A stretch of DNA of 64,000 nt from an uncultured Eubacteriales bacterium. Lineage in GTDB: Bacteria; Bacillota; Clostridia; Oscillospirales; UBA644. Shown piece by piece: positions 34,345 through 41,620 of the stretch (within the stretch, counting starts at the first letter, position 1; each line of letters starts with the position of its first letter). Under the pieces are notes generated by a model. The model saw only the letters and a program-made list of their open reading frames with translations. It had not been told where the DNA came from and made no database searches. The stretch is from contig URFZ01000004.1 in assembly GCA_900547165.1 (NCBI GenBank), positions 86,131-150,130 of the forward strand. Reading direction: 5' to 3'. Position numbers and translations under genes: made by a program.

Positions 34345-34908
34345 ATGTTACATGATATAATGCGCGCATTCCGTCCGCTCCCCAAACTGAAAACGGAGCG
34401 GCTCCTACTCCGCCGTCCGTATCTTTACGACACGGACGATATATTCTTTTGTATGTCCGACCCGAGTATATCCCGTTTCGAAACGTGGGAAACGCACCGT
34501 TCGAACGCGGAGACCGCAGAGTTTTTGAACGGGCTTATTCTGAAATACGAAAAAGGCTCCTGCACTTCATGGATAATCGAGCGCAAAAGCGACGGGCGGG
34601 CAATAGGCATGATAAACCTGCACGACATTGCGTCGCTGAGCCGCCGCGCCGAAATGGGCTATTGGATAGCAAGCGATTGCAGGCGCAGAGGTTACGCTTT
34701 TGAAGCGGCGTTTGCCGTTATGGATTTCGGATTCAACAAAGTCGGTCTGAACCGCATCGTGGGCAAATGTGCGGCGGACAACGAACCGTCGGCGGCGCTG
34801 ATGAAAAAACTCGGCATGGTGTACGAGGGCTGCCACCGCGAGGAGATATGGCTCAAAAACCGCTATGCGGACATAAAGATATTCGCAATGCTGAAAGAAG
34901 ATTGGTAA
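34345..34908 (+). CDS. GNAT acetyltransferase (RimJ/RimL-type)
   Basis: 187 residues from the ATG at 34345 with GGAGAG 9 bp upstream. TERLLLRRPYLYDTDDIFF is the usual N-terminal strand and helix of Acetyltransf_3 enzymes. The acetyl-CoA loop is SDCRRRGYAFEA near residue 112, in place of the Q-x-x-G-x-G/A form, and KLGMVYEGCHREE is the family's C-terminal motif. Acetylates an amine on a protein or small molecule; target unknown. It stands alone on the plus strand before the HtrA gene. Confidence 0.88.
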   Translation: MLHDIMRAFRPLPKLKTERLLLRRPYLYDTDDIFFCMSDPSISRFETWETHRSNAETAEFLNGLILKYEKGSCTSWIIERKSDGRAIGMINLHDIASLSRRAEMGYWIASDCRRRGYAFEAAFAVMDFGFNKVGLNRIVGKCAADNEPSAALMKKLGMVYEGCHREEIWLKNRYADIKIFAMLKEDW

Positions 34909-34999
34909 GCGCGGTCTGCGCAGCCCAAACGCAGGGACACAGCCTGAAACAGGCTCTTTGCCGATATTTTGCAAAGCGTTATAAATAAGAGGATAACTC

Positions 35000-36328
35000 A
35001 TGGATAATTTTGAAACGCCGGAGCAGCGGCTTCGGAAAATTCAGAACGAACTGAATACGGCAAAAGCGCAGACTTTCCCCGCAGATGCCGAAAAAGCGGC
35101 GGAAAATGCGGAATCGGAGACGGACGCAGCGGAAATCCCCGTACCCGACGGCGAAAGCGAAAATGCGGAACCAATGGTGAGAGATGCGGACGCGGAAAGC
35201 GGCGAAAAAAGAAGCGACGGGACCGACAGCGAAGTCCCCGCACCGCAAAAACCGCAGAAGTTCACATCGCCGAAGAATGAAAACAGACACAGAAACGGCG
35301 TTTCCGCTGTTCTGATAACGTTGACGACGATAAGCGCGGCGATAGCGATTTTCAGCACCTGCGTGGCGATGGTAGCGCTCCGAAAAGCGGAGAACCAGCC
35401 GAAGGCGAGCGTTGAGATAAAACAGTCCAGCGATGAGCCGAAGCACGAAGAACCGACCGAAAGCGACGGGTCGTCAAAAGCGGCAATACAGAAGATACTG
35501 CCGAGCGTTGTTGAGATAATGACGAAGAAAACAAGCGGCAGCGGCGGCGGAAGCGGAGTTATAATGACTTCCGACGGATATATTCTGACAAACGCGCACG
35601 TCATAGACAGCGCACGGGCGGTCGAGGTGAGAGACAACGAGGATAACTACTACCACGCGACCGTGGTCGGTTACGACTCGGAAAGCGACGTCGGAGTTAT
35701 CAAGATAGAGGGAACGTTCACCCCCGCCGAGTTCGCCAACTCGGAAACGGTCGAGGTCGGAGATACTGTCATCGCGATAGGCACGCCTTACGATTCCGCG
35801 CTTTTCCAGACTGCCACAAAGGGCATGGTCAGCGCGATACGCAATTCGGTCGAGTTCAAAAATCTCGGCATAACGGCGGACGTTATCCAGCACGACGCCA
35901 CGATAAATTCGGGCAACAGCGGCGGACCGCTTATAAATTTGAGCGGTCAGGTCATAGGACTGAACAGCCTGCAAATCGCGGGCGAGTTCAAAAATCTCGG
36001 CTTTGCACTCCGCATAAACGGCGTGCTGAATTACGCAAAACAGATAATAGAAAACGGCAAAATAGAAAAACCGATGCTCGGCGTGACCGTTAAAGCAAAT
36101 GCCGACGGCGGGCTTTGGGTCGGCGCGGTGGTCAAGAGCGGCGCGGCTGAACAGGCGGGCGTACTTGAAAACGACATTATCAGAGCCATCGACGACGTTG
36201 AAGTGAACGACACGGACGACCTTTCCGCATATCTTAAAACAAAGCGCGTCGGCGACACGGTCGAACTGACGGTTGAGCGCGGCGGCAAGGAAATCAAGCT
36301 GAAAGCCGTGCTGAAATCGTCGAAGTGA
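35000..36328 (+). CDS. HtrA/DegP-type serine protease with PDZ domain
   Basis: 442 residues. A 95-residue acidic cytoplasmic tail (Glu, Ala, Asp-rich) precedes one membrane helix (about 101-128). The trypsin-like domain contains His200 (NAHV), Asp230 (ESDVGVIK) and Ser307 (SGNSGGP), so the triad is complete. A single PDZ domain spans about 350-440. Exported quality-control protease. The long acidic cytoplasmic extension is longer than usual. AGAGGA precedes the ATG. Expression may reach the hydrogenase maturation genes that follow, but 420 bp with repeats intervene. Confidence 0.93.
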   Translation: MDNFETPEQRLRKIQNELNTAKAQTFPADAEKAAENAESETDAAEIPVPDGESENAEPMVRDADAESGEKRSDGTDSEVPAPQKPQKFTSPKNENRHRNGVSAVLITLTTISAAIAIFSTCVAMVALRKAENQPKASVEIKQSSDEPKHEEPTESDGSSKAAIQKILPSVVEIMTKKTSGSGGGSGVIMTSDGYILTNAHVIDSARAVEVRDNEDNYYHATVVGYDSESDVGVIKIEGTFTPAEFANSETVEVGDTVIAIGTPYDSALFQTATKGMVSAIRNSVEFKNLGITADVIQHDATINSGNSGGPLINLSGQVIGLNSLQIAGEFKNLGFALRINGVLNYAKQIIENGKIEKPMLGVTVKANADGGLWVGAVVKSGAAEQAGVLENDIIRAIDDVEVNDTDDLSAYLKTKRVGDTVELTVERGGKEIKLKAVLKSSK

Positions 36329-36369
36329 CATCGGCTGCCAAAAGAAGAGAGCCGCAGACCTTTCATATT

Positions 36370-36416
36370 AAAAGGAATATAACAATTATGGAAACAAGAG
36401 TAGCCGTTATGGCGAT
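36370..36416 (+). repeat. Left copy of a 47-bp direct duplication (truncated gene start)
   Basis: Identical over 47 bp to 36732-36778. It contains the ribosome binding region, the ATG and the first nine codons of the gene at 36750. The dispersed structured repeat (36424-36648) lies between the two copies. Confidence 0.9.
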
Positions 36417-36465
36417 TATAGTCATCGCAAAAAGACCGAGCGCAGCGAGCAGTTTTTGCGATTAG
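36388..36465 (+). pseudogene. Truncated start of the TM1266-type gene running into the repeat
   Basis: METRVAVMAIIV matches the authentic start at 36750, but after 12 codons the frame enters the dispersed repeat and stops at 36465 (25 codons in all). It would make a short peptide in place of the regulator, and keeps the same ribosome binding site. It is a by-product of the duplication. Confidence 0.7.
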
Positions 36466-36648
36466 CCATGTGCGGTTCGTTCGAATGAACGAACTATCGC
36501 ACGGCGTATAAAAGTCGGTACAAAACGTTTGCTCGGCTTTTCGCCCTGCGAAAAACGGCGCAAACTCCGCGAAGCGGAAAGAAAAAGGCTATGCACGTTT
36601 CGGGAAGTACCCTGTTTGCGAGGCAAACACTTTCTGCATTTGGCAATA
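36424..36648 (+). repeat. Dispersed structured repeat, copy B
   Basis: A run of hairpins: ATCGCAAAAA/TTTTTGCGAT (36424-36433 with 36453-36462), GTTCGTTC-GAAT-GAACGAAC (36475-36494) enclosed in TGCG/CGCA, TTTTCGC/GCGAAAA, CTCCGC/GCGGA and GTTTGC-GAG-GCAAAC. The family consensus also has a GGCTA before the first stem that pairs with TAGCC after it. Similar copies lie at 38218, 41267, 61985 and 62266, a decayed one at 9346. Confidence 0.85.
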
Positions 36649-36731
36649 TATATATTTTATATTCACATAATTATATAAGTCAAAAGAACGAGCCGCAAGC
36701 CTTTCATCTTAAAACAAAAGCCGCCAATACA

Positions 36732-36778
36732 AAAAGGAATATAACAATTATGGAAACAAGAGTAGCCGTTATGGCGAT
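36732..36778 (+). repeat. Right copy of the 47-bp direct duplication
   Basis: Identical to 36370-36416; includes the active start of the TM1266-type gene. Confidence 0.9.
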
Positions 36779-37007
36779 AATTGTGGAAGATACCTCTGCG
36801 GTAGAAAAACTCAATGCGGAACTCCACGAATACGGTAAATATATAATCGGAAGAATGGGTCTTCCCTACAAGGCAAAAAACATCAACATCGTTTCGATAG
36901 CGCTCGACGCGCCGCAGGACGCAATATCCGCGCTTGCGGGCAAACTCGGCAACGTCAAAGGATTAAGCGTCAAAACGGCTTATTCCAACGTAACGGGCAA
37001 TGACTGA
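36750..37007 (+). CDS. TM1266-type [FeFe]-hydrogenase-associated regulator
   Basis: 85 residues, METRVAVMAIIVEDTSAVEKLN and a ferredoxin-like ACT fold (GLPYKAKNINIVSIALD; GKLGNVKGLSVKTAYS). This small family is almost always encoded with the hydrogenase maturases and is thought to regulate them, though its mechanism is not established. The stop overlaps the hydE start by 8 bp, so both are translated together. Its leader has been remodelled by the repeat insertion just upstream. Confidence 0.85.
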   Translation: METRVAVMAIIVEDTSAVEKLNAELHEYGKYIIGRMGLPYKAKNINIVSIALDAPQDAISALAGKLGNVKGLSVKTAYSNVTGND

Positions 37008-38043
37008 CGCAAAACAACTCATCGACAGACTTGACCGCGAACATACGCTCACCGTCGATGAATACGAATACCTTATAACGGCGCAGACTGACGAACTTGC
37101 CGAATATGCGGCATCGCTTGCGGATAAACGGCGACGCGAAATATATAAAAACGAGGTCTTTGTCAGAGGTCTTATCGAGATAGGCAATCTGTGCAAAAAC
37201 GACTGCTTTTATTGCGGTATACGCCGCTCGAACAAGGCGTGCGACCGCTACCGACTGACAAAAGAAGAGATTTTGGACTGCTGCAAGACGGGTTACGAAC
37301 TCGGATTCCGCACATTTGTTTTGCAGGGCGGCGAGGGCGTTTTCGGACTTGAAGAGATACTGCAAACCGTTCGCGAGATAAGAGCGGGATTTCCCGACTG
37401 CGCGATAACGCTTTCTCTCGGCGAATATCCGACCGAGGCTTATGCGGCGATGAAAGCGGCGGGCGCGGACAGGTATCTTTTGCGGCACGAGACTGCGGAC
37501 AAGGAACATTACGAAAAACTGCACCCCGCGAATATGTCGTTCGACAACCGTATGCGGTGTCTGAAAGACTTGAAAACGCTCGGTTTTCAGGTCGGGTGCG
37601 GGTTTATGGTCGGTTCGCCTTATCAGACGGCGAAAACGCTTGCAAAAGACCTGAAATTCGTTGAGACGTTCAGTCCCGATATGTGCGGCATAGGACCGTT
37701 CATTCCGCAAAAGGACACTCCTTTCGGCACGTTTACCGCAGGAACGGCGGCGCAAACGGTATATCTTCTGTCGCTGATACGTCTGATAAAACCGAACATT
37801 TTGCTGCCGTCCACCACGGCGCTCGGCACGGTTGACCCGAAAGGGCGCGAAAAAGGAATACAGGCGGGCGCAAATGTGGTCATGCCCAACCTTTCCCCCG
37901 TTTCGGTGCGCAAAAAGTACGCACTTTACGACGACAAGATATGCACGGGCGACGAATCGGCGCAATGCCGTGCGTGCCTTGCGGGACGCATGAGGTCGAT
38001 AGGCTTTGAAGTCGTCACGGCAAGAGGGGATATAAAATCGTAA
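37000..38043 (+). CDS. hydE: [FeFe]-hydrogenase maturase HydE (radical SAM)
   Basis: 347 residues. Radical SAM motif CKNDCFYC (CX3CX2C, Cys near 64, 68 and 71) binds the SAM-reducing 4Fe-4S cluster. The BATS-like C-terminal strands and the GEYPTEAYAAMKAAGADRYLL segment are typical of HydE/BioB-type barrels. HydE acts on the cysteine-derived synthon during assembly of the 2Fe subcluster of the H-cluster. The Cys pair for the second cluster is not obvious apart from CRAC near the end, consistent with HydE variability. Translationally coupled to the TM1266-type gene. Confidence 0.92.
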   Translation: MTDAKQLIDRLDREHTLTVDEYEYLITAQTDELAEYAASLADKRRREIYKNEVFVRGLIEIGNLCKNDCFYCGIRRSNKACDRYRLTKEEILDCCKTGYELGFRTFVLQGGEGVFGLEEILQTVREIRAGFPDCAITLSLGEYPTEAYAAMKAAGADRYLLRHETADKEHYEKLHPANMSFDNRMRCLKDLKTLGFQVGCGFMVGSPYQTAKTLAKDLKFVETFSPDMCGIGPFIPQKDTPFGTFTAGTAAQTVYLLSLIRLIKPNILLPSTTALGTVDPKGREKGIQAGANVVMPNLSPVSVRKKYALYDDKICTGDESAQCRACLAGRMRSIGFEVVTARGDIKS

Positions 38044-38155
38044 ACCTCTGATTTCACATGAAATATCGCTCCGCGATATGATATCTTTGCACAGCATGTA
38101 TTACGGCAGGGATATACAAAACAAATTATTGTAAAAAATTAAATATACATATATT

Positions 38156-38209
38156 ATATCTGTCTGACGGAAAGGGCTTTGACCCTGACCGCAAGAAAGG
38201 AAGTATCAC
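38156..38209 (+). repeat. Left copy of a 54-bp direct duplication upstream of hydG
   Basis: Identical over 54 bp to 38518-38571. The right copy ends 2 bp before the hydG ATG and contains its ribosome binding site. Confidence 0.92.
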
Positions 38210-38217
38210 ATAACCTA

Positions 38218-38478
38218 AACCGTAACGAGAAAAATTGAGGCTATCCCATCGCAAAAAGCCGAGCGAAGCGAGCAGTTTTTGCGATTAGCCATGTGCGGTT
38301 TGCGCGAATGCGCGAACTATCGCACGCGTATTAAAATCGGTTTTACCGGTTTGTTCGGCTTTTCGCTTGCGAAAAACGATGCAAACTCCGCGCAGCGGAA
38401 AGAAAAAGGCTCCGCACGTTTCGGGAAGTAACCTGTTTGCTTCAGCTGACACTTTCCGCACTTTGCAAATTTAATCTG
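38218..38478 (+). repeat. Dispersed structured repeat, copy C
   Basis: Begins with the AAACCGTAACGAGAAAAATTG lead-in (family variant CCGTAAC), has GGCTA-TCCC-ATCGCAAAAA pairing with TTTTTGCGAT-TAGCC, then GTTTGCGC-GAAT-GCGCGAAC, TTTCGC/GCGAAAA, and ends in CACTTTCCGCACTTTGC. It fills most of the 528-bp gap between hydE and hydG, in which I see no gene. Confidence 0.85.
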
Positions 38479-38517
38479 AAAACAATAAAACTCTAAATTA
38501 CAAATAAATATATCAAC

Positions 38518-38571
38518 ATATCTGTCTGACGGAAAGGGCTTTGACCCTGACCGCAAGAAAGGAAGTATCAC
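38518..38571 (+). repeat. Right copy of the 54-bp direct duplication
   Basis: Identical to 38156-38209; supplies AAAGGAAG, the ribosome binding site of hydG. Confidence 0.92.
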
Positions 38572-38572
38572 C

Positions 38573-40021
38573 ATGGCAATTTATGATCCGAAATCAATGA
38601 AAGCCGAAGAGTTTATCAACGACGAGGAGATAAGACAAACGCTTGCGTACGCGCAGGCTCACAAGAACGACGCGGAACTTGTAGACGCGCTGCTCGAAAA
38701 GGCAAGACCGAAGAAGACCGAAAACGGCGTTGTATGTTCGGGACTGACGCACAGAGAAGCGTCCGTTTTGCTTGCGTGCGACCTGCCCGACAAAATCGAA
38801 AAGATGTACGCGCTGGCAAACGAGATAAAACTTGCGTTTTACGGCAACCGTATCGTTATGTTCGCGCCGCTTTATCTTTCGAATTACTGCGTCAACGGGT
38901 GTGTTTACTGCCCGTATCACGCAAAAAACAAGACTATCCCCCGCGTCAAACTGACGCAGGAGCAGATAAAAAAAGAAGTCATCGCACTTCAAGACATGGG
39001 GCACAAACGCCTTGCGATAGAAGCGGGCGAAGACCCTGTGAACAATCCCATCGAATACATTCTTGAATGTATCAAAACGATATATTCCGTGCACCACAAA
39101 AACGGCGACATACGCCGCGTAAACGTCAACATTGCGGCGACGACCGTTGAAAATTACAGAAAACTCAAAGAAGCGGGCATCGGAACGTATATCCTGTTCC
39201 AGGAGACCTACAACAAAAAGAGTTACGAGCAGCTGCACCCGACGGGTCCGAAGCACAACTACGACTATCACACCGAAGCGATGGACAGAGCCATGCAGGG
39301 CGGCATTGACGACGTAGGTCTGGGTGTGCTTTACGGGCTTGAGGGTTACGATTACGAATTTGCTGGGCTGCTTATGCACGCGGAACATCTCGAAGCCGTT
39401 CACGGCGTGGGACCGCACACGATAAGCGTGCCGAGAATAAAGCACGCGGACGACATCGACCCGACGGCGTTTGACAACTCCGTGCCCGACGACCTGTTCG
39501 CAAAACTCATCGCCTGCATACGCATTGCCGTGCCGTACACCGGCATGATAATTTCCACGCGCGAGAGCGAAGAGGTTCGCGGCAAAGTGCTTGATTACGG
39601 CATTTCGCAGATAAGCGGCGCGTCGCGCACGTCCGTGGGAGGATATTGCGAGGACGAGCGTCCGCACGATTCGGAGCAGTTTGACGTTTCCGACCAGAGA
39701 ACGCTTGACGAGGTGGTGCGTTGGCTTATGCAGAGCGACCACATTCCGTCTTTCTGCACCGCGTGCTATCGCGAGGGCAGAACGGGCGACCGCTTTATGA
39801 GCCTTTGCAAGAACGGGCAGATACTTAACTGCTGCCACCCGAATGCGCTGATGACGCTTGCCGAATATCTTGTGGATTATGCGTCCGAGGAGACGAAAAA
39901 AGTCGGTTTTGAAGTCATCGAACGCGAACTTAAAAAAATTCCGAAAGAAAAAGTGCGCAATATCGCGAAAGAGAACATAGAGCAGATAAAGAACTCTAAC
40001 CGCCGCGATTTCCGCTTCTGA
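38573..40021 (+). CDS. hydG: [FeFe]-hydrogenase maturase HydG (radical SAM tyrosine lyase)
   Basis: 482 residues. The radical SAM motif is CVNGCVYC (CX3CX2C). The C-terminal auxiliary cluster motif CTACYREG...CC is present, which sets HydG apart from ThiH. HydG cleaves tyrosine to give CO and cyanide ligands for the H-cluster. NGCVYCPYHAKNK and HPTGPKHNYDYH are characteristic. AAAGGAAG lies 9 bp before the ATG, inside the duplicated 54-bp sequence. It is followed 14 bp later by hydF. Confidence 0.95.
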   Translation: MAIYDPKSMKAEEFINDEEIRQTLAYAQAHKNDAELVDALLEKARPKKTENGVVCSGLTHREASVLLACDLPDKIEKMYALANEIKLAFYGNRIVMFAPLYLSNYCVNGCVYCPYHAKNKTIPRVKLTQEQIKKEVIALQDMGHKRLAIEAGEDPVNNPIEYILECIKTIYSVHHKNGDIRRVNVNIAATTVENYRKLKEAGIGTYILFQETYNKKSYEQLHPTGPKHNYDYHTEAMDRAMQGGIDDVGLGVLYGLEGYDYEFAGLLMHAEHLEAVHGVGPHTISVPRIKHADDIDPTAFDNSVPDDLFAKLIACIRIAVPYTGMIISTRESEEVRGKVLDYGISQISGASRTSVGGYCEDERPHDSEQFDVSDQRTLDEVVRWLMQSDHIPSFCTACYREGRTGDRFMSLCKNGQILNCCHPNALMTLAEYLVDYASEETKKVGFEVIERELKKIPKEKVRNIAKENIEQIKNSNRRDFRF

Positions 40022-40035
40022 TAGGGGGAAAAACA

Positions 40036-41220
40036 ATGAGTTTCAATTCAACCCCGTCCGCCGAAAGAGTCCACATCGGCTTTTTCGGGCTTCGGAACGC
40101 GGGCAAATCGAGCGTTGTCAATGCCGTTACGGCGCAGGAACTTTCGCTTGTTTCCGACGTAAAGGGCACGACGACCGACCCCGTTCGCAAGGCGATGGAA
40201 CTGCTGCCGATAGGACCTGTGGTCATCATCGACACCCCCGGAACGGACGACGAGGGCGCGCTCGGAGAACAAAGGGTCAAACGGGCGATGAAAACGCTTG
40301 ACGAGACCGACATCGCCGTGCTTGTGATAGATGCCGAAAAGGGCGAAACGCAGGCGGACGGAGAACTGAAAAAACTGATAACGGAGCGGAAGATCCCGCT
40401 CATAACGGTATATAACAAGGCTGACTTGCTCCCCGCCGTTCCGACGGCGGGCGAGAACACGCTTTATGTCAGCGCGGCAAGCGGAACGAACATTTTCGAA
40501 TTGAAAGAAATGCTCGGCAGAATTGCCGCCGACGGCAAAAAGGAGAAGCGGCTGATAGGCGACCTGCTTCAAAAGGACGATATCGTGGTGCTTGTCACGC
40601 CTATCGACGAATCCGCGCCGAAAGGCAGAATGATATTGCCGCAGCAGCAGACGATACGCGACGTGTTGGACAGCGACGCGGTATGCCTTGTCACAAAGGA
40701 AACACAGCTTGAAACGCTGCTTTCTTCCCTGCCGAAAAAACCGCGGCTGGTCGTGACGGATTCGCAGGCGTTCGGCTTTGTGAACAAGGTCGTGCCGAAA
40801 GACATTCCGCTGACATCGTTTTCGATGCTGTTTGCACGCTATAAGGGCGACCTTTTTGCGTTGGCGGACGGTGCGGACACGCTCGACAAGCTACGCGGCG
40901 GCGACCGTGTGCTTATCAGCGAGGGCTGCACGCACCACAGGCAATGCAACGACATCGGCACGGTCAAACTGCCGAATTGGGTCAGCAAATATACGGGAAA
41001 GGACATTGTTTTTGACTTCACGTCGGGCAGGGATTTTCCCGAAGACGTTTCGGAATATTCGCTTGTCATTCATTGCGGCGGCTGTATGCTGAACGATGCG
41101 GAAATATCGTCACGCGCAAAGCGCGCAAAGGCGCAGGGCGTGCCGATGACGAACTACGGCACGGCTATCGCAAAAATGCACGGAATATTGGAGCGGGCGA
41201 TAAAGCCGCTTAAAAAGTAA
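40036..41220 (+). CDS. hydF: [FeFe]-hydrogenase maturation GTPase HydF
   Basis: 394 residues. N-terminal GTPase with GLRNAGKSSVVNA (G1), DTPGTDDEG (G3) and YNKADLL (G4). The C-terminal cluster-binding region shows CTHHRQC and HCGGC, the CxH...HCxxC ligands of the scaffold 4Fe-4S site. HydF receives the dithiolate 2Fe unit from HydE and HydG and delivers it to the hydrogenase. GGGGG precedes the ATG, 14 bp after hydG. The hydrogenase structural gene (hydA) is not in the window, nor is any [NiFe] cluster. Confidence 0.95.
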   Translation: MSFNSTPSAERVHIGFFGLRNAGKSSVVNAVTAQELSLVSDVKGTTTDPVRKAMELLPIGPVVIIDTPGTDDEGALGEQRVKRAMKTLDETDIAVLVIDAEKGETQADGELKKLITERKIPLITVYNKADLLPAVPTAGENTLYVSAASGTNIFELKEMLGRIAADGKKEKRLIGDLLQKDDIVVLVTPIDESAPKGRMILPQQQTIRDVLDSDAVCLVTKETQLETLLSSLPKKPRLVVTDSQAFGFVNKVVPKDIPLTSFSMLFARYKGDLFALADGADTLDKLRGGDRVLISEGCTHHRQCNDIGTVKLPNWVSKYTGKDIVFDFTSGRDFPEDVSEYSLVIHCGGCMLNDAEISSRAKRAKAQGVPMTNYGTAIAKMHGILERAIKPLKK

Positions 41221-41230
41221 AAGGTAATTT

Positions 41231-41266
41231 CAAGAATAATCGCCGTATCTGCCGGCGGTCGGTCAT
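41231..41266 (+). repeat. Left copy of an imperfect 36-bp direct duplication upstream of the antiporter
   Basis: About 29 of 36 bases match 41541-41576 (CAAGAATAATCGCCGTATCT against CAAGAACAATCGCCGCATCT). It brackets the dispersed repeat copy D, as do the 47-bp and 54-bp duplications of copies B and C, but has diverged. Confidence 0.75.
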
Positions 41267-41530
41267 CAAACCGTAACAAGAAAGATTGAAGTTATCCCAT
41301 CGCAAAAAGACCGAGCGAAGCGAGCAGTTTTTGCGATTAGCCATGTGCGGTTTGCGCGAATGCGCGAACTATCGCACGGCGTATTAAAATCAGAAAAAAA
41401 GGTTTGCTCGGCTTTTCGCCCCGCGAAAAACGACGCAAACTCCGCGCAGCGGAAAGAAAAAGGCTATGCACGTTTCGGGAAGTACCCTGTTTGCCCAGCA
41501 AACACTTTCCGCACTACGCAACTCGAATCA
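41267..41530 (+). repeat. Dispersed structured repeat, copy D
   Basis: CCGTAACAAG lead-in, then GTTA-TCCC-ATCGCAAAAA (41299-41308) with TTTTTGCGAT-TAGCC (the GGCTA partner is GTTA here, kept in register by a GT pair), GTTTGCGC-GAAT-GCGCGAAC, TTTCGC/GCGAAAA, CTCCGC/GCGGA, GTTTGC-CCA-GCAAAC. It fills most of the 400-bp gap between hydF and the antiporter; no gene is seen here. Confidence 0.85.
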
Positions 41531-41540
41531 AAAAGCACTA

Positions 41541-41576
41541 CAAGAACAATCGCCGCATCTGCCGGTGCGACGTCAT
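41541..41576 (+). repeat. Right copy of the imperfect 36-bp direct duplication
   Basis: Imperfect match to 41231-41266, about 45 bp upstream of the antiporter start. Confidence 0.75.
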
Positions 41577-41620
41577 TATAGATATATTATGTAAAAGCAT
41601 TAAAAGAAAGGATCTTTCCC

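Noticed and set aside
38594..40036. 480-codon open frame antisense to hydG
   Set aside because: hydG has all its motifs and its own ribosome binding site; the antisense frame follows from the codon composition of hydG and has no recognisable domain.
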